DNA of 64,000 nt from Paraburkholderia sp. D15 (GTDB taxonomy: Bacteria; Pseudomonadota; Gammaproteobacteria; Burkholderiales; Burkholderiaceae), in NCBI RefSeq assembly GCF_029910215.1, contig NZ_CP110395.1, positions 1,364,001 to 1,428,000 on the forward strand, in the 5' to 3' direction. Position 1 is the first letter of the stretch, and every line of letters starts with the position of its first letter. A program made the position numbers and the translations under genes. Shown piece after piece: positions 20,092 to 28,936 of the stretch. The notes below the pieces were generated by a model, which worked only from the letters and a program-made list of their open reading frames with translations, searched no databases and was not told the origin of the DNA.

Positions 20092-20823
20092 TCAATCGTC
20101 GAGATTGAAGTTGTAAGGCTGGGTGTATGCCGCGCGAACCGGCTGACCGTTCTCGAGATAGGGCTTGCAGGTGCTCGCATGGACGGCGGCGATGGCCGCG
20201 TCGTCGAGCCGGCTGAAGCCGCTGCTTTTCTTCAATTCGATGTCTTCGATCCTGCCGCTCAGGCCGACCACGAACTTCACGTACGCGGTGCCGGTTTCGC
20301 CGCGACGCTTCGACAGCATCGGGTAGTCGGGCTTCACGATGTTGCAGTCGAGGTGCGAGACGTTTTTCGGCGCGGTGATTTCCATTGTCGGACGCGCGGC
20401 AGGCGGCGCGGCGGCGACCGGCGGCGCGGCTGGCGCAGCCGGTGCGGGCGGCGTCGGGTCTGGCGCGGCCACGGGCGTCGGCGACGGTGCGGCGGCTTGC
20501 GGCAACGGCGTCGGAGTCGGCTTGGGTGTCGGCGTTGGTTTGACCTTGGGCTTGGCGTGGACCTGCGGCGTCGGCTTGGGCGGCGGCGGTGCGATCGACT
20601 GCAGCGCAACCGGCGCGGCGACCGGCGCCGGTGGCAGCAACTGCGCGGTCATGACGTGCGATTCGAGAACCGGCTGGACCGGGTCGTGACGCAAGGTCAG
20701 AACCACCGCCAGCAACGCGATGTGAATCGCCGCAACCGCGGCGGTCGCGGTCAGCGCGCGTGAATTCATTCGGACGGATGACGCCGGCGTGACGCCGGCT
20801 GATGCGGTATGCGAGGCCTGCAT
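20092..20823 (-). CDS. tonB: energy transducer TonB
   Basis: 243 residues (or 225 if the second ATG at 20769 is the start; it precedes MNSRALTATAAVAAIHIALLAVVL). A single membrane anchor near residues 28-45, a long Pro/Lys/Ala/Thr linker (KPTPQVHAKPKVKPTPTPKP) that spans the periplasm, and a C-terminal TonB domain (CNIVKPDYPMLSKRRGETGTAYVKF to NGQPVRAAYTQPYNF). Delivers proton-motive force to outer-membrane receptors. Together with exbB and exbD it is an operon; bfd lies upstream. Confidence 0.92.
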   Translation of the reverse strand: MQASHTASAGVTPASSVRMNSRALTATAAVAAIHIALLAVVLTLRHDPVQPVLESHVMTAQLLPPAPVAAPVALQSIAPPPPKPTPQVHAKPKVKPTPTPKPTPTPLPQAAAPSPTPVAAPDPTPPAPAAPAAPPVAAAPPAARPTMEITAPKNVSHLDCNIVKPDYPMLSKRRGETGTAYVKFVVGLSGRIEDIELKKSSGFSRLDDAAIAAVHASTCKPYLENGQPVRAAYTQPYNFNLDD

Positions 20824-20871
20824 GTTAGCGGAGTGGCGCGCCGCCGGGGCAGCGCGTCAGACAAGACATCG

Positions 20872-20934
20872 TCATGTTCGGAAGATCAGCAGCGAGATGA
20901 ACAAAGTAGTCACGAAACCAATCAGCAATTCCAT
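20872..20934 (-). CDS. 20-residue hydrophobic membrane peptide
   Basis: The frame MELLIGFVTTLFISLLIFRT has an AAAGGAG ribosome-binding site six bases before its ATG and lies between bfd and tonB on the same strand. The whole peptide is one membrane segment with a charged start and end. Too short for standard gene calling. It could stabilise ExbB/TonB or be a leader peptide. The position next to iron genes and the good ribosome-binding site are the only support. Confidence 0.45.
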   Translation of the reverse strand: MELLIGFVTTLFISLLIFRT

Positions 20935-21080
20935 CTCAAACTCCTTTGACGGGTGAGCGGGGGTAGCTGGCTGGTACGGATACTGGCTTGCTGACGGCAG
21001 TGGGATAAAACGTGAAGCAGCGTGAAGCGTCTGAAACGGCGGGGCGGCTCGCGATACGGCGAACGCTCCGTGGCGCGGCC

Positions 21081-21317
21081 TCAGGCGGCCTTGCGCTCGT
21101 AAAACGTCAGCGGTACCGCCTGCGGGTGGTGCTCGAAACCGCAGCGGCTCGCGCATACGCCGCTTTGCATCATGACATCGCGCACCGACTCGGCACACTT
21201 GCCGCAACAGGACGCGACGCCGAGCTCGAATTGCAGCTCGTCGAACGAATCCATGCCTTCCGCGATCGAGGCACGGATCTTTCGGTCGGAAACAGACTTG
21301 CAGACACACACAATCAT
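21081..21317 (-). CDS. bfd: bacterioferritin-associated ferredoxin Bfd
   Basis: 78 residues. N-terminal IVCVCKSVSDRKI and C-terminal half ASCCGKCAESV give the four [2Fe-2S] cysteines (CxC and CxxC spacing). Reduces the iron core of bacterioferritin to release iron. A Fur-box-like site precedes it, as expected for a gene turned on at low iron. The C-terminal tail (CGFEHHPQAVPLTF) is longer than in E. coli Bfd. Confidence 0.92.
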   Translation of the reverse strand: MIVCVCKSVSDRKIRASIAEGMDSFDELQFELGVASCCGKCAESVRDVMMQSGVCASRCGFEHHPQAVPLTFYERKAA

Positions 21318-21337
21318 GGCAGGGCGCGATAGCTAAC

Positions 21338-21356
21338 GTTAATGCGAATTATTATC
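21338..21356 (-). promoter_or_regulatory. Fur-box-like site upstream of bfd
   Basis: On the minus strand GATAATAATTCGCATTAAC, 14 of 19 to the Fur consensus, the best of the three sites in this block. It lies 21 bp before the bfd start. Confidence 0.65.
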
Positions 21357-21554
21357 ATTTTGTTTGGAGCGTTTGGCAAGCGTCCTGCATGATTTTTTGT
21401 AACAAAACCAGACTCTTAGAAGGGTTTCGTCTATAGGTCGGAAACCGGCTTGTAGGGCTATTGAAGTGATGCAGGGGCCGATTTCGCAAGAAATCGCTCG
21501 AAAGCGATGGGCCGGGCGCGCCCGCGTCGCGAAAGACGGCAGGCTTGGGCAGAT

Positions 21555-22448
21555 TTATGCGGCCTGGGAATCCGGCGCGGCCGTGCGGCGCGATGGGATG
21601 ACCACTTGTGTGACCTCGGCGTCGAGGTGCAGCAAGGTGGCGGCGAGCTGCTTCTGGTGCTGGCCGTCGTCGGTGGAATAGAAGCGGGGGAGCGCGGCGG
21701 GGATGCCGGTGGCGGCGCGCAGGCCGTGCTGGTCCAGCACCCGTTCGAGCTGGCGGGCGATCGCCACGCTCGTGTCGATCAGCGTCAGCCGGTCGCCGAC
21801 CAGATCGCGGATCGTCGCGTCGAAGAACGGGTAGTGGGTGCAGCCGAGCACCAGTGTGTCGGCGCCCGCATCGAGCATGGGCTCGAGATAGCTGCGCAGC
21901 AGCGCGCGCAGTTCGGCCGAACCGACGTCGCAACGCTCCACCGCCTGCACGAGACCATGGCCCGGCTGGCACAGAAAGCGGCAATCGGCGGCGTAACGGT
22001 CGAGCAGCGCCTGAAAGCGCGCGCTACGCAATGTCACCTGGGTGGCGAGCACACCGGCGACGCGCGTTTTCGATTGCAGCGCAGCGGGCTTGATGCCCGG
22101 TTCGACGCCAATCAGCGGGATGGACAGCTTTTCGCGCACCAGCGCGATGGATTGCGCGGTCGCCGTGTTGCACGCGACCACCAGCGCCTTCGCGCCTTGC
22201 TTGACCAGCCATTCGCCGATCGCGAGGGTGCGGTCGGCGATGAAGTCGTCGTCGCGTTCGCCGTAGGGGGCGTACAGCGAGTCGGCGACATACAGTAGCG
22301 CTTCGTCCGGCAGTTGCGCGCGCACCGCCCGCAACACCGAGAGTCCGCCCAGCCCCGAATCGAAGATGCCGACCGGCGCGGCATTCGCCTGCGCGTTCAG
22401 GTCGGCGCTAACGGTTCGAACACTCGGGGACGGCGTTTCGGTGGACAT
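21555..22448 (-). CDS. murI: glutamate racemase
   Basis: 297 residues from the ATG at 22448. The two cysteine active-site motifs are ACNTAT (residue ~93) and GCTHYPF (residue ~205); the N-terminal GIFDSGLGGLSVLRAV is conserved. Converts L- to D-glutamate for peptidoglycan. The first 24 residues (MSTETPSPSVRTVSADLNAQANAA) are an unconserved extension. The longer in-frame upstream region contains no conserved sequence, so I start at the MSTET methionine. Confidence 0.94.
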   Translation of the reverse strand: MSTETPSPSVRTVSADLNAQANAAPVGIFDSGLGGLSVLRAVRAQLPDEALLYVADSLYAPYGERDDDFIADRTLAIGEWLVKQGAKALVVACNTATAQSIALVREKLSIPLIGVEPGIKPAALQSKTRVAGVLATQVTLRSARFQALLDRYAADCRFLCQPGHGLVQAVERCDVGSAELRALLRSYLEPMLDAGADTLVLGCTHYPFFDATIRDLVGDRLTLIDTSVAIARQLERVLDQHGLRAATGIPAALPRFYSTDDGQHQKQLAATLLHLDAEVTQVVIPSRRTAAPDSQAA

Positions 22449-22668
22449 AGGCAAAACGGACTCGCGTGGCGCGGTGCTCGACGAAGTCACGGCGAAGTCG
22501 CGTTGAAAATTCGACCACGACCCGACGAAGATCCGGCACAAACCCGGCGAAGCATCGCAAAAACAGAAAGGTGCGCAAGTATATCGCCCGCGCGGCGCCG
22601 GTCGTGGCGAATGCCGTCGAAAACGCAAGCACTCGTGCGCCGCCGCGCGTCGTGACAGCCTGAATCGA

Positions 22669-23148
22669 TCAGGACTCGATCGAGCCCATCGCGGTTTGCT
22701 GGTAGTTCTGGATGCCGACCTTGCCGATCAGATCGATCTGCGTTTCGAGCCAGTCGATGTGTTCTTCGGTGTCGTCAAGAATCTTCGTGAAGAGTTCACG
22801 CGAGATGAAATCGCGCACCGATTCGCAATAGGCGATGGCTTCCTTGCAGGTGCTCTGCGAAATCTGTTCGAGCTTCAGATCGCATTCGAGGATCTCTTTC
22901 GTTTCCTCGCCGATCAGCAGCTTGTGCAGGTCCTGCAGATTGGGCAGGCCGTCGAGCATGAAAATGCGTTCGATCAACCAGTCGGCGTGCTTCATCTCGC
23001 CGATCGACTCGTCGTACTCGTGCTTGCCGAGTTTTTCGAGGCCCCAGTGGCGATACATGCGTGCATGCAGGAAGTATTGATTGATCGCGGTCAGTTCGTT
23101 TTTCAACTGGGCGTTGAGATATTCGATGACCTTCTTGTCGCCTTGCAT
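22669..23148 (-). CDS. bfr: bacterioferritin
   Basis: 159 residues from the ATG at 23148 with AAGGACA in front. The ferritin di-iron ligands are in place: E18 in [12 protein letters not shown]51 and H54 in [15 protein letters not shown]94 and E127/H130 in [10 protein letters not shown]. The heme-ligand methionine M52 is in GEMKHAD. Iron storage in the cytoplasm; bfd lies 1.4 kb away. Confidence 0.94.
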   Translation of the reverse strand: MQGDKKVIEYLNAQLKNELTAINQYFLHARMYRHWGLEKLGKHEYDESIGEMKHADWLIERIFMLDGLPNLQDLHKLLIGEETKEILECDLKLEQISQSTCKEAIAYCESVRDFISRELFTKILDDTEEHIDWLETQIDLIGKVGIQNYQQTAMGSIES

Positions 23149-23284
23149 GTTGTGTCCTTGTAGGGGATTTGAATTTCCCAGAACAATAAACGGCGAAGCG
23201 CGAAAAGCCAAGGCAAAAATGCAGATTTATGCTTGATTTTGAAGGTTATTTTGCGTGATGAGTACCGTTCTCATTTCAGCAGAA

Positions 23285-23312
23285 AAAAAGCCGGGGCACG
23301 AGGCCCCGGCTT
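23285..23312 (-). terminator. intrinsic terminator downstream of the fumarase gene
   Basis: Read on the minus strand: stem AAGCCGGGGC / GCCCCGGCTT with a 5-nt loop followed by a T-run of about eight. Ends fumarase transcription before bfr. Confidence 0.9.
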
Positions 23313-23396
23313 GCGGTTCTGGCGGACAAATCTGCCGGCGAGTCGATATCAGCGAGTCGAACCGCGAGCCGATCCGTCAGCGTGGTACGCCGATGC

Positions 23397-24920
23397 TCAA
23401 ACCGTCGCGACCGGAATCTTGCCGATCTTCGCCTGCCATTCCTTCGGGCCGGTCTGATGCACGGAGGTGCCGTTCGAATCGACGGCGACCGTCACCGGCA
23501 TGTCCTGCACGTCGAACTCGTAGATCGCTTCCATGCCGAGGTCTTCGAACGCGAGCACCTTCGCGCTGCGGATCGCCTTGGACACGAGGTACGCGGCGCC
23601 GCCCACGGCCATCAGATACGCGGCCTTGTGCTTCTTGATCGCCTCGATCGCGACCGGGCCGCGCTCGGCCTTGCCGATCATCGAGATCAGGCCGGTTTGC
23701 GCGAGCATCGTCTCGGTGAACTTGTCCATGCGCGTGGCGGTGGTCGGGCCTGCCGGGCCGACGGCTTCGTCGCGGACCGGATCGACCGGGCCGACGTAGT
23801 AGATCACGCGGTTCGTGAAATCGACCGGCAGCTTTTCGCCCCTGGCCAGCATGTCGGCGATGCGCTTGTGCGCGGCATCGCGGCCCGTGAGCATCTTGCC
23901 CGACAGCAGCAGCGTCTGGCCCGGCGTCCACGACGCGACCTGCTCCGGCGTGAGCGTGTTCAGATCGACGCGCTGGCTCTTCTCGGTGTCCGGTTCCCAC
24001 TGCACCTTCGGCCATGCGTCGAGCGACGGCGCTTCGAGCTTCGCGACGCCCGAGCCGTCCAGCGTGAAGTGCGCGTGACGGGTCGCGGCGCAGTTCGGGA
24101 TGATCGCGATCGGCTTGCTCGCGGCGTGCGTGGGCGCGGCCATGATCTTCACGTCGAGCACGGTGGCGAGGCCGCCGAGACCCTGCGCGCCGATGCCGAG
24201 CGCGTTGACCTTCTCGTGCAGTTCCACGCGCAGCTCTTCGATCCAGTCCTGCGGACCGCGGGCGATCACGTCCTGAATGTCGATCGGGTCCATCAGCGAT
24301 TCTTTCGCCATCACCATGGCTTTCTCGGCGGTGCCGCCGATGCCGATGCCGAGCATGCCCGGCGGACACCAGCCCGCGCCCATGGTCGGCACGGTCTTCA
24401 GAATCCAGTCGACGATCGAATCCGACGGATTGAGCATCGCGAACTTCGACTTGTTTTCCGAGCCGCCGCCCTTCGCCGCGACCTGCACGTCGACCGTATT
24501 GCCCGGCACGATCTCGTAGTGGATCACGGCCGGCGTGTTGTCCTTCGTGTTCTTGCGGCCGCCTTCGGGCGGGCTCACGATCGACGCGCGCAGCACGTTG
24601 TCCGGGTTCAGGTAACCGCGGCGCACGCCTTCGTTGATCATGTCGGTGACGCCCATGGTCGCGCCGTCCCAGCGCACGTCCATGCCGACCTTCACGAAGA
24701 CGGTGACGATGCCGGTGTCCTGGCAGATCGGCCGCTTGCCTTCGGCGCACATGCGGCTGTTGGTGAGGATCTGCGCGATCGCGTCTTTCGCCGCCGGGCT
24801 CTGTTCGAGCTCGTAGGCGCGGCCCAAGGCCTGGATGTAATCGAGCGGATGGTAGTAGCTGATGTATTGCAGCGAATCCGCAATGCTCTGGATCAGGTCT
24901 TCCTGTTTGATGACGGTCAT
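23397..24920 (-). CDS. fumA: class I (iron-sulfur) fumarate hydratase
   Basis: 507 residues, fused alpha+beta type. N-terminal alpha domain (VIKQEDLIQSIADSLQYISYYHP), 4Fe-4S ligand cysteines in ICQDTGI and in NCAATRHAHF, also PPGMLGIGIGGTAEKA. The beta domain carries GRDAAHKRIADML. The TCA-cycle reaction is fumarate to L-malate. The usual length is ~507-550, so it is complete. Confidence 0.93.
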   Translation of the reverse strand: MTVIKQEDLIQSIADSLQYISYYHPLDYIQALGRAYELEQSPAAKDAIAQILTNSRMCAEGKRPICQDTGIVTVFVKVGMDVRWDGATMGVTDMINEGVRRGYLNPDNVLRASIVSPPEGGRKNTKDNTPAVIHYEIVPGNTVDVQVAAKGGGSENKSKFAMLNPSDSIVDWILKTVPTMGAGWCPPGMLGIGIGGTAEKAMVMAKESLMDPIDIQDVIARGPQDWIEELRVELHEKVNALGIGAQGLGGLATVLDVKIMAAPTHAASKPIAIIPNCAATRHAHFTLDGSGVAKLEAPSLDAWPKVQWEPDTEKSQRVDLNTLTPEQVASWTPGQTLLLSGKMLTGRDAAHKRIADMLARGEKLPVDFTNRVIYYVGPVDPVRDEAVGPAGPTTATRMDKFTETMLAQTGLISMIGKAERGPVAIEAIKKHKAAYLMAVGGAAYLVSKAIRSAKVLAFEDLGMEAIYEFDVQDMPVTVAVDSNGTSVHQTGPKEWQAKIGKIPVATV

Positions 24921-24972
24921 GGCTAGCTCAGTGGGGAGTGGCGCTTGTTGTACCGATCGCGGGGCAGCGCGG

Positions 24973-25581
24973 TCAGTCGTGCGCCTTCAGGGGAGTGGAA
25001 CCGGCGGAACCGAGCGCCTGCAAACTGGCGGGTTCCTGAAAATGTTTGGGATGCGTGCTGGTGGTGAGGCGGTCGACCGCCGCCATCACGAGCGCCGACA
25101 CCAGGAAGGCGACGTGGATGATCACCTGCCACATGATGGTGTGCGTGGAATTCTGGTCGGGGCTGATGAAGGTCTTCAGCAGATGGATCGACGAGATGCT
25201 GATCAGCGCCATCGACAATTTGACCTTGAGCACGCCGGCGTTCACGTGGTCGAGCCATTCCGGTTCGTCCGGATGGCCCTCGACGCCCAGGCGCGACACG
25301 AAGGTTTCATACCCGCCGATGATCACCATGATCAGCAGGTTCGAGATCATCACCACGTCGATCAGACCGAGCACGACCAGCATGATGTTGGTTTCGTCGA
25401 GCGTCATGGACGCGGTGACGAGATGCCAGACTTCTTTCAGGAACAGCACCACGTAGACGCCCTGGGCGACGATCAGGCCCAGATAGAGCGGCACCTGCAG
25501 CCAGCGGCTCATGAAGATGATGGCGGGCAGCGGGCGCATGGGGCGGCGCTGACGGTCTGAGTCGGGGCGCGGAGCGGACAT
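24973..25581 (-). CDS. YqhA/UPF0114-like integral membrane protein (TIGR00645 type)
   Basis: 202 residues if started at 25581; the alternative ATG at 25539 (MRPLPAIIF) removes 14 residues. Four membrane segments are evident: [65 protein letters not shown], and [20 protein letters not shown]. The family is membrane protein YqhA, unknown function. It lies 52 bp downstream of no obvious partner and 53 bp from the fumarase start. Confidence 0.8.
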   Translation of the reverse strand: MSAPRPDSDRQRRPMRPLPAIIFMSRWLQVPLYLGLIVAQGVYVVLFLKEVWHLVTASMTLDETNIMLVVLGLIDVVMISNLLIMVIIGGYETFVSRLGVEGHPDEPEWLDHVNAGVLKVKLSMALISISSIHLLKTFISPDQNSTHTIMWQVIIHVAFLVSALVMAAVDRLTTSTHPKHFQEPASLQALGSAGSTPLKAHD

Positions 25582-25839
25582 AGGCGGAGTCGACGGAACG
25601 CAGGTGACGGAAATGCGCCTCGCTGCGCCGGCCCGCCGCACGCAGCGCGCGGACTGGAGACGCAAACGGAAGACACTGACAAAACGCGGAAAGCGCGGAC
25701 TGCCGGACAGACCAGCGCGCGGGGTCCGCGCATGGCCGGCCAGTCTCACGGCAGGCGCGCTATTGTACAGCGTCGCCGGGCTTTGCTGCCGTGCGGCGGG
25801 CAGGGCGCGAGCAGTGTGCGGCGTGCGCCTGGCGCGCCT

Positions 25840-26733
25840 TCACGACGCGACCGGCGGCACCCGTTTGACCTTCAGGCTGGCAAGCCCGATGCCCGTGACG
25901 ACGCAGGCCAGCGCGACACCGTGCGCAAGCGTCGGCCGTTCGCCGAGAAACGCGATCCCATAGATCGCGGCGGCTACCGGCAGTACCGCGCTGAACACGC
26001 CCGCGAGGCTGCCCGGCACGTGCCGGATACCTTTCATCCACAGCCAGAACGAGAAGATGCTCGCCGACAGTCCGTACCACAGCACCAGCATCCACACGCC
26101 CGGCGGCACCGCGCGGTAGTCGAAGTGGAGCAGCGTGCCGGCGCCGAGCGGCAGCATCAGCAACAGACCGAAGAGATGCGTGTATGCGCAGATGTCGAGC
26201 GGCGCGAGCGTCTGCGTGAGACGGCGCGACAGGATGATGTAGAGCGATTCGCAGCACACCGCGCCGAGAATCATCAGATTGCCCGCGAACGAACTCTCGC
26301 CGCCCGCGTTGGGATCGGCATGCGCGAGATTGATCACGACCACGCCGGCGATCGCCAGCGCGATCGACGCGAGTGCGCGGCCGTTCGGCCGCTCCTTCAG
26401 GATCAGCCACGACAGCAGCGCGACGACCGCCGGAATCGTGCTGGTGATCACGCCGGCCGCGACCGCGCTGGTGCGCTGCACGCCGTTGAGCATCAGCAGC
26501 GTGAAGCCGAAGGTGCCGAACAGCGCCTGCAGGAACAGATTGAACCACTCGCCGCGCTTCACGCGCCGCAGTTTGGCGGCGCGCAGCAGCGGCCCCAGTA
26601 CCGCCATCGCGATCACGAAGCGCAGCAGCGCGAACAGCGGAACGGGGACGAACCCGACGATCGATTTGCCGATGCCGACGTTGCTGCCGACCAGCAGCAT
26701 CGAGGTGATGAGAAGCAGGGAATAGCGGTTCAA
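25840..26733 (-). CDS. EamA-family (DMT superfamily) transporter
   Basis: 297 residues, ten predicted membrane segments in two repeated EamA halves (residues 1-135 and 150-285). It shows the typical VPLFALLRF and LASIALAIAGVVVINL motifs. Substrate unknown; family members export amino acids or metabolites. Confidence 0.87.
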   Translation of the reverse strand: MNRYSLLLITSMLLVGSNVGIGKSIVGFVPVPLFALLRFVIAMAVLGPLLRAAKLRRVKRGEWFNLFLQALFGTFGFTLLMLNGVQRTSAVAAGVITSTIPAVVALLSWLILKERPNGRALASIALAIAGVVVINLAHADPNAGGESSFAGNLMILGAVCCESLYIILSRRLTQTLAPLDICAYTHLFGLLLMLPLGAGTLLHFDYRAVPPGVWMLVLWYGLSASIFSFWLWMKGIRHVPGSLAGVFSAVLPVAAAIYGIAFLGERPTLAHGVALACVVTGIGLASLKVKRVPPVAS

Positions 26734-26793
26734 AACGGAAAGCCCGGATAGGTGGTGCGCGGCTGGTGCGCGGCGCGTCGCAGTTTACCGGAG

Positions 26794-27423
26794 TCAGCTC
26801 ACGCGTGCGCCGCCGAACAGGTCGTAGCATGCCGCGCACGGCGCATCCGCGCCTGTATCCGCGGCCGCGTGCGCGAAGTGGACGATCGCGCGCTGCCGGC
26901 CGTCGCCCGCCGGCGCGGCGATCGCCACGAGGCGCAGCGCCTTCACGCGCAAACGCGTGCCGGGCGGCACGACGACGAGGTCCGTGCAGGCATCGGTGGA
27001 GAGATTCTTCTGCGGGACCGATTCGTCGAAGATCGAGTACAGCTCGCACAGACCGGCGTGTTGCGCTGGACGCGTCGCGCGCAGCGCCCAGGCGGCGGCG
27101 TTGCGCGGCAGCACGAATGCGCATTGCGCACCGAGATCCGTGAATTGCCGCGCGTGGCCGCGTTGCAGCGCGGCGAGCGCGGCGCGCATCACGTACGACA
27201 CGCGATACGACGTGCCGGTGTAATCGGCGGCCTGCCGCAGTTCGTCGAGAAAACGGCGCACGGGATCGGAAGGTGGCGACGCGGCGCGCAGCACGCCGTT
27301 GATGGCGTGAAAACCGCCGGTGATGAAAGCGGTCAGCGCGGTTTGCGACTGCGCGTTGGCTTGCCGGATGAGAGCGTCGAGACGCTGGCGATCGGCGGGG
27401 TCGAGCCCGCGGAGAGTATTCAT
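26794..27423 (-). CDS. 209-aa protein with a degenerate ADP-ribosyltransferase-like pattern; candidate T3SS effector
   Basis: I do not recognise it by family. By eye, a C-terminal segment resembles the R-S-E class of ADP-ribosyltransferases: an arginine in SYRVSY (R74), then LCELYSIFDESVPQKNLST, then ACTDLVVVPPGTRLRV (residues 145-160), which parallels the usual E-x-E-V/L-hydrophobic-PPGTRFRV ending. Here the E-x-E is C146-T147-D148, so catalysis may be altered or the match is only structural. The first 60 residues are helical and polar. It lies next to the T3SS cluster beyond a harpin-like gene on the same strand. Confidence is moderate that it is coding, low for the fold. Confidence 0.55.
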   Translation of the reverse strand: MNTLRGLDPADRQRLDALIRQANAQSQTALTAFITGGFHAINGVLRAASPPSDPVRRFLDELRQAADYTGTSYRVSYVMRAALAALQRGHARQFTDLGAQCAFVLPRNAAAWALRATRPAQHAGLCELYSIFDESVPQKNLSTDACTDLVVVPPGTRLRVKALRLVAIAAPAGDGRQRAIVHFAHAAADTGADAPCAACYDLFGGARVS

Positions 27424-27564
27424 CGTGTTTCGCGTTGGAGGCGGGGGAGGCTGGGAAAAAGCGGAGTGGTTGCGGGTTACGCCCGGGGCGGCGTTGCGCC
27501 GCCCCGGATGCGGCCGCCGGCGTGAGCGCGGCGGCTAGTCGGTCTGCCTGGGCCGAGGCAGCGT

Positions 27565-28032
27565 TCAGGCGGCGCCGGCCCCTTGAGCGCCCTGGCCACC
27601 GATGCCGCCGATCATCGAACCGACCATGTTGAGCAGCGGGGGCGCGATTTGTGCGGCAGCCGTCAGCGCCGACTGAAGGATGCCGAGGAGGCCGCCCATC
27701 ATCTGCGCACCGTTTCCACCGCTGCCGGCGCCACCCGCTGCGCCGGCAGCGTTACCGCCGCCGCCCAACGCGTGCGCGACGAGGCCCAGACCCTGGCCGG
27801 GCATGGCCAGCCGCGAAACTGGCGCACCACCCGCACCGCCCATGCCGCCGATACCACCCATGCCACCCATGCCACCCATGCCACCCATGCCACCGAACCC
27901 GCCCTGGTCCGGCGAATAGATAGGCACCGAGCGGATCTTCGCGTCGAGCTGGAACCCGCCTTGCGGTTGCGTCGCGAGCGTGTTGAAACCGGCCGGCATG
28001 CCTGCGCCGAAGTTGTTGATCGTATTCGTCAT
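27565..28032 (-). CDS. glycine-rich harpin-like protein, candidate T3SS-secreted protein
   Basis: 155 residues from the ATG at 28032. It has no cysteine, is very rich in Gly/Met/Ala, with GGMGGMGGMGGMGG (4 x 9-bp DNA repeat), a GNAAGAAGGAGSGGNGAQMMGG segment and a C-terminal amphipathic LLGILQSALTAAAQIAPPLLNMVGSMIGG. Harpins share such composition (heat-stable, Gly-rich, no Cys, secreted by T3SS). It is transcribed away from the secretin gene, next to the other flank genes. Function by composition and location only. Confidence 0.6.
   Translation of the reverse strand: MTNTINNFGAGMPAGFNTLATQPQGGFQLDAKIRSVPIYSPDQGGFGGMGGMGGMGGMGGIGGMGGAGGAPVSRLAMPGQGLGLVAHALGGGGNAAGAAGGAGSGGNGAQMMGGLLGILQSALTAAAQIAPPLLNMVGSMIGGIGGQGAQGAGAA
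27854..27889. repeat. four 9-bp tandem repeats in the harpin-like gene
   Basis: Unit CCACCCATG x4 (minus strand encodes GGM). Expansion or contraction keeps the reading frame. Confidence 0.9.
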
Positions 28033-28221
28033 AGTCAAATTCGTTGATTGAAAAGTTAAACCGTTCCGTGGCGTTTCTTGCCTGAGCAATTGCGCGTGGT
28101 GATCGATTGCTGTCGTGTGCCGACATTCGGTTCTGTGATGGGATCGCTTCGATAGGTCTCCTTGTGTCGGAAAGTGTTAGGGGTTCGGGCCAGCAGACAT
28201 TAATCATGCAAAACGAATAAA

Positions 28222-28548
28222 TCACTCGGGCGCGATCGTTTTCATATCGATCGGGTAAGTGCGCTCGAGTATTTGCGTCACGCAGATAATTCTGATGAAG
28301 CCGGTGAAATTACAGATGGTTTCCTGCGTCATATCGATTTCAAGCGCCCATTTTGAAATCAGTTTCCCCACTGTCAGAGATTCCTGACGCGCGATTTCCT
28401 CGATGATTCGCCAGTAGATTTCTTCCAATCGCAAACATGTTGCAAATCCGTTAATCCGGATCGAACGCAATTTGGGGCGGGCAAGCCGAGGCGCGAAATT
28501 GCAATACCGTGTCAGCACCATAGGTAGATGCTTGTAGGAATCTGACAT
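28222..28548 (-). CDS. RHH_4-type ribbon-helix-helix domain protein
   Basis: 108 residues. The core KLRSIRINGFATCLRLEEIYWRIIEEIARQESLTVGKLISKWALE resembles the PF13467 (RHH_4) pattern: RSIRING-x-T-x-LRLE, helix, then LTVGKLI, ending with an R-x-x-x-C-V segment. Such proteins are DNA-binding regulators. It sits between the harpin-like gene and the T3SS secretin gene, divergent from the secretin with a 388-bp gap, so it may regulate the locus. Confidence 0.7.
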   Translation of the reverse strand: MSDSYKHLPMVLTRYCNFAPRLARPKLRSIRINGFATCLRLEEIYWRIIEEIARQESLTVGKLISKWALEIDMTQETICNFTGFIRIICVTQILERTYPIDMKTIAPE

Positions 28549-28936
28549 GATTCTGCGCTGTTTAATGCCGCTGTCTCGGTCAGATCATGGAGTAACAGCG
28601 AAAAGCGCAGTCTGGCGGAAAGCTTGTTCAGTGGGTCGTCGGTCATGATCGGATTAATCGGTGGGTTGGTTTGTCAATCCTCTCTCTCTGCGAACGAAGC
28701 GGGTCATACATGAATAAGACTTGCAGGTTTTTTCGCGGGCTTCGTGTTTTCAGGATAATTCGGCGTCTTTGCGGGGCGGACCGATATGCCGGCGACTTAA
28801 GCGTCAATAAAATGCGATAAACGCGTATCGGCGAATTCGCTGATCCGTTCCTGTACTACATGTGTAATACCTGGAATAGCGACGCCACCATTAAATTCCC
28901 TACAACGCTGTCAATCAACGTGGCCAGGGATTTTTA
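28549..28936. other. 388-bp divergent intergenic region between RHH gene and sctC
   Basis: No coding frame worth reporting. It is more AT-rich than its neighbours, with likely promoters for both sides. TTCG elements occur at 28732, 28741 and 28759, but spaced 5 and 14 nt apart, not the 16-nt hrpII spacing. Confidence 0.6.

Noticed and set aside
28732..28762. TTCG elements upstream of sctC as hrpII boxes
   Set aside because: Spacings are 5 and 14 nt, not 16, so they do not fit the hrpII rule.
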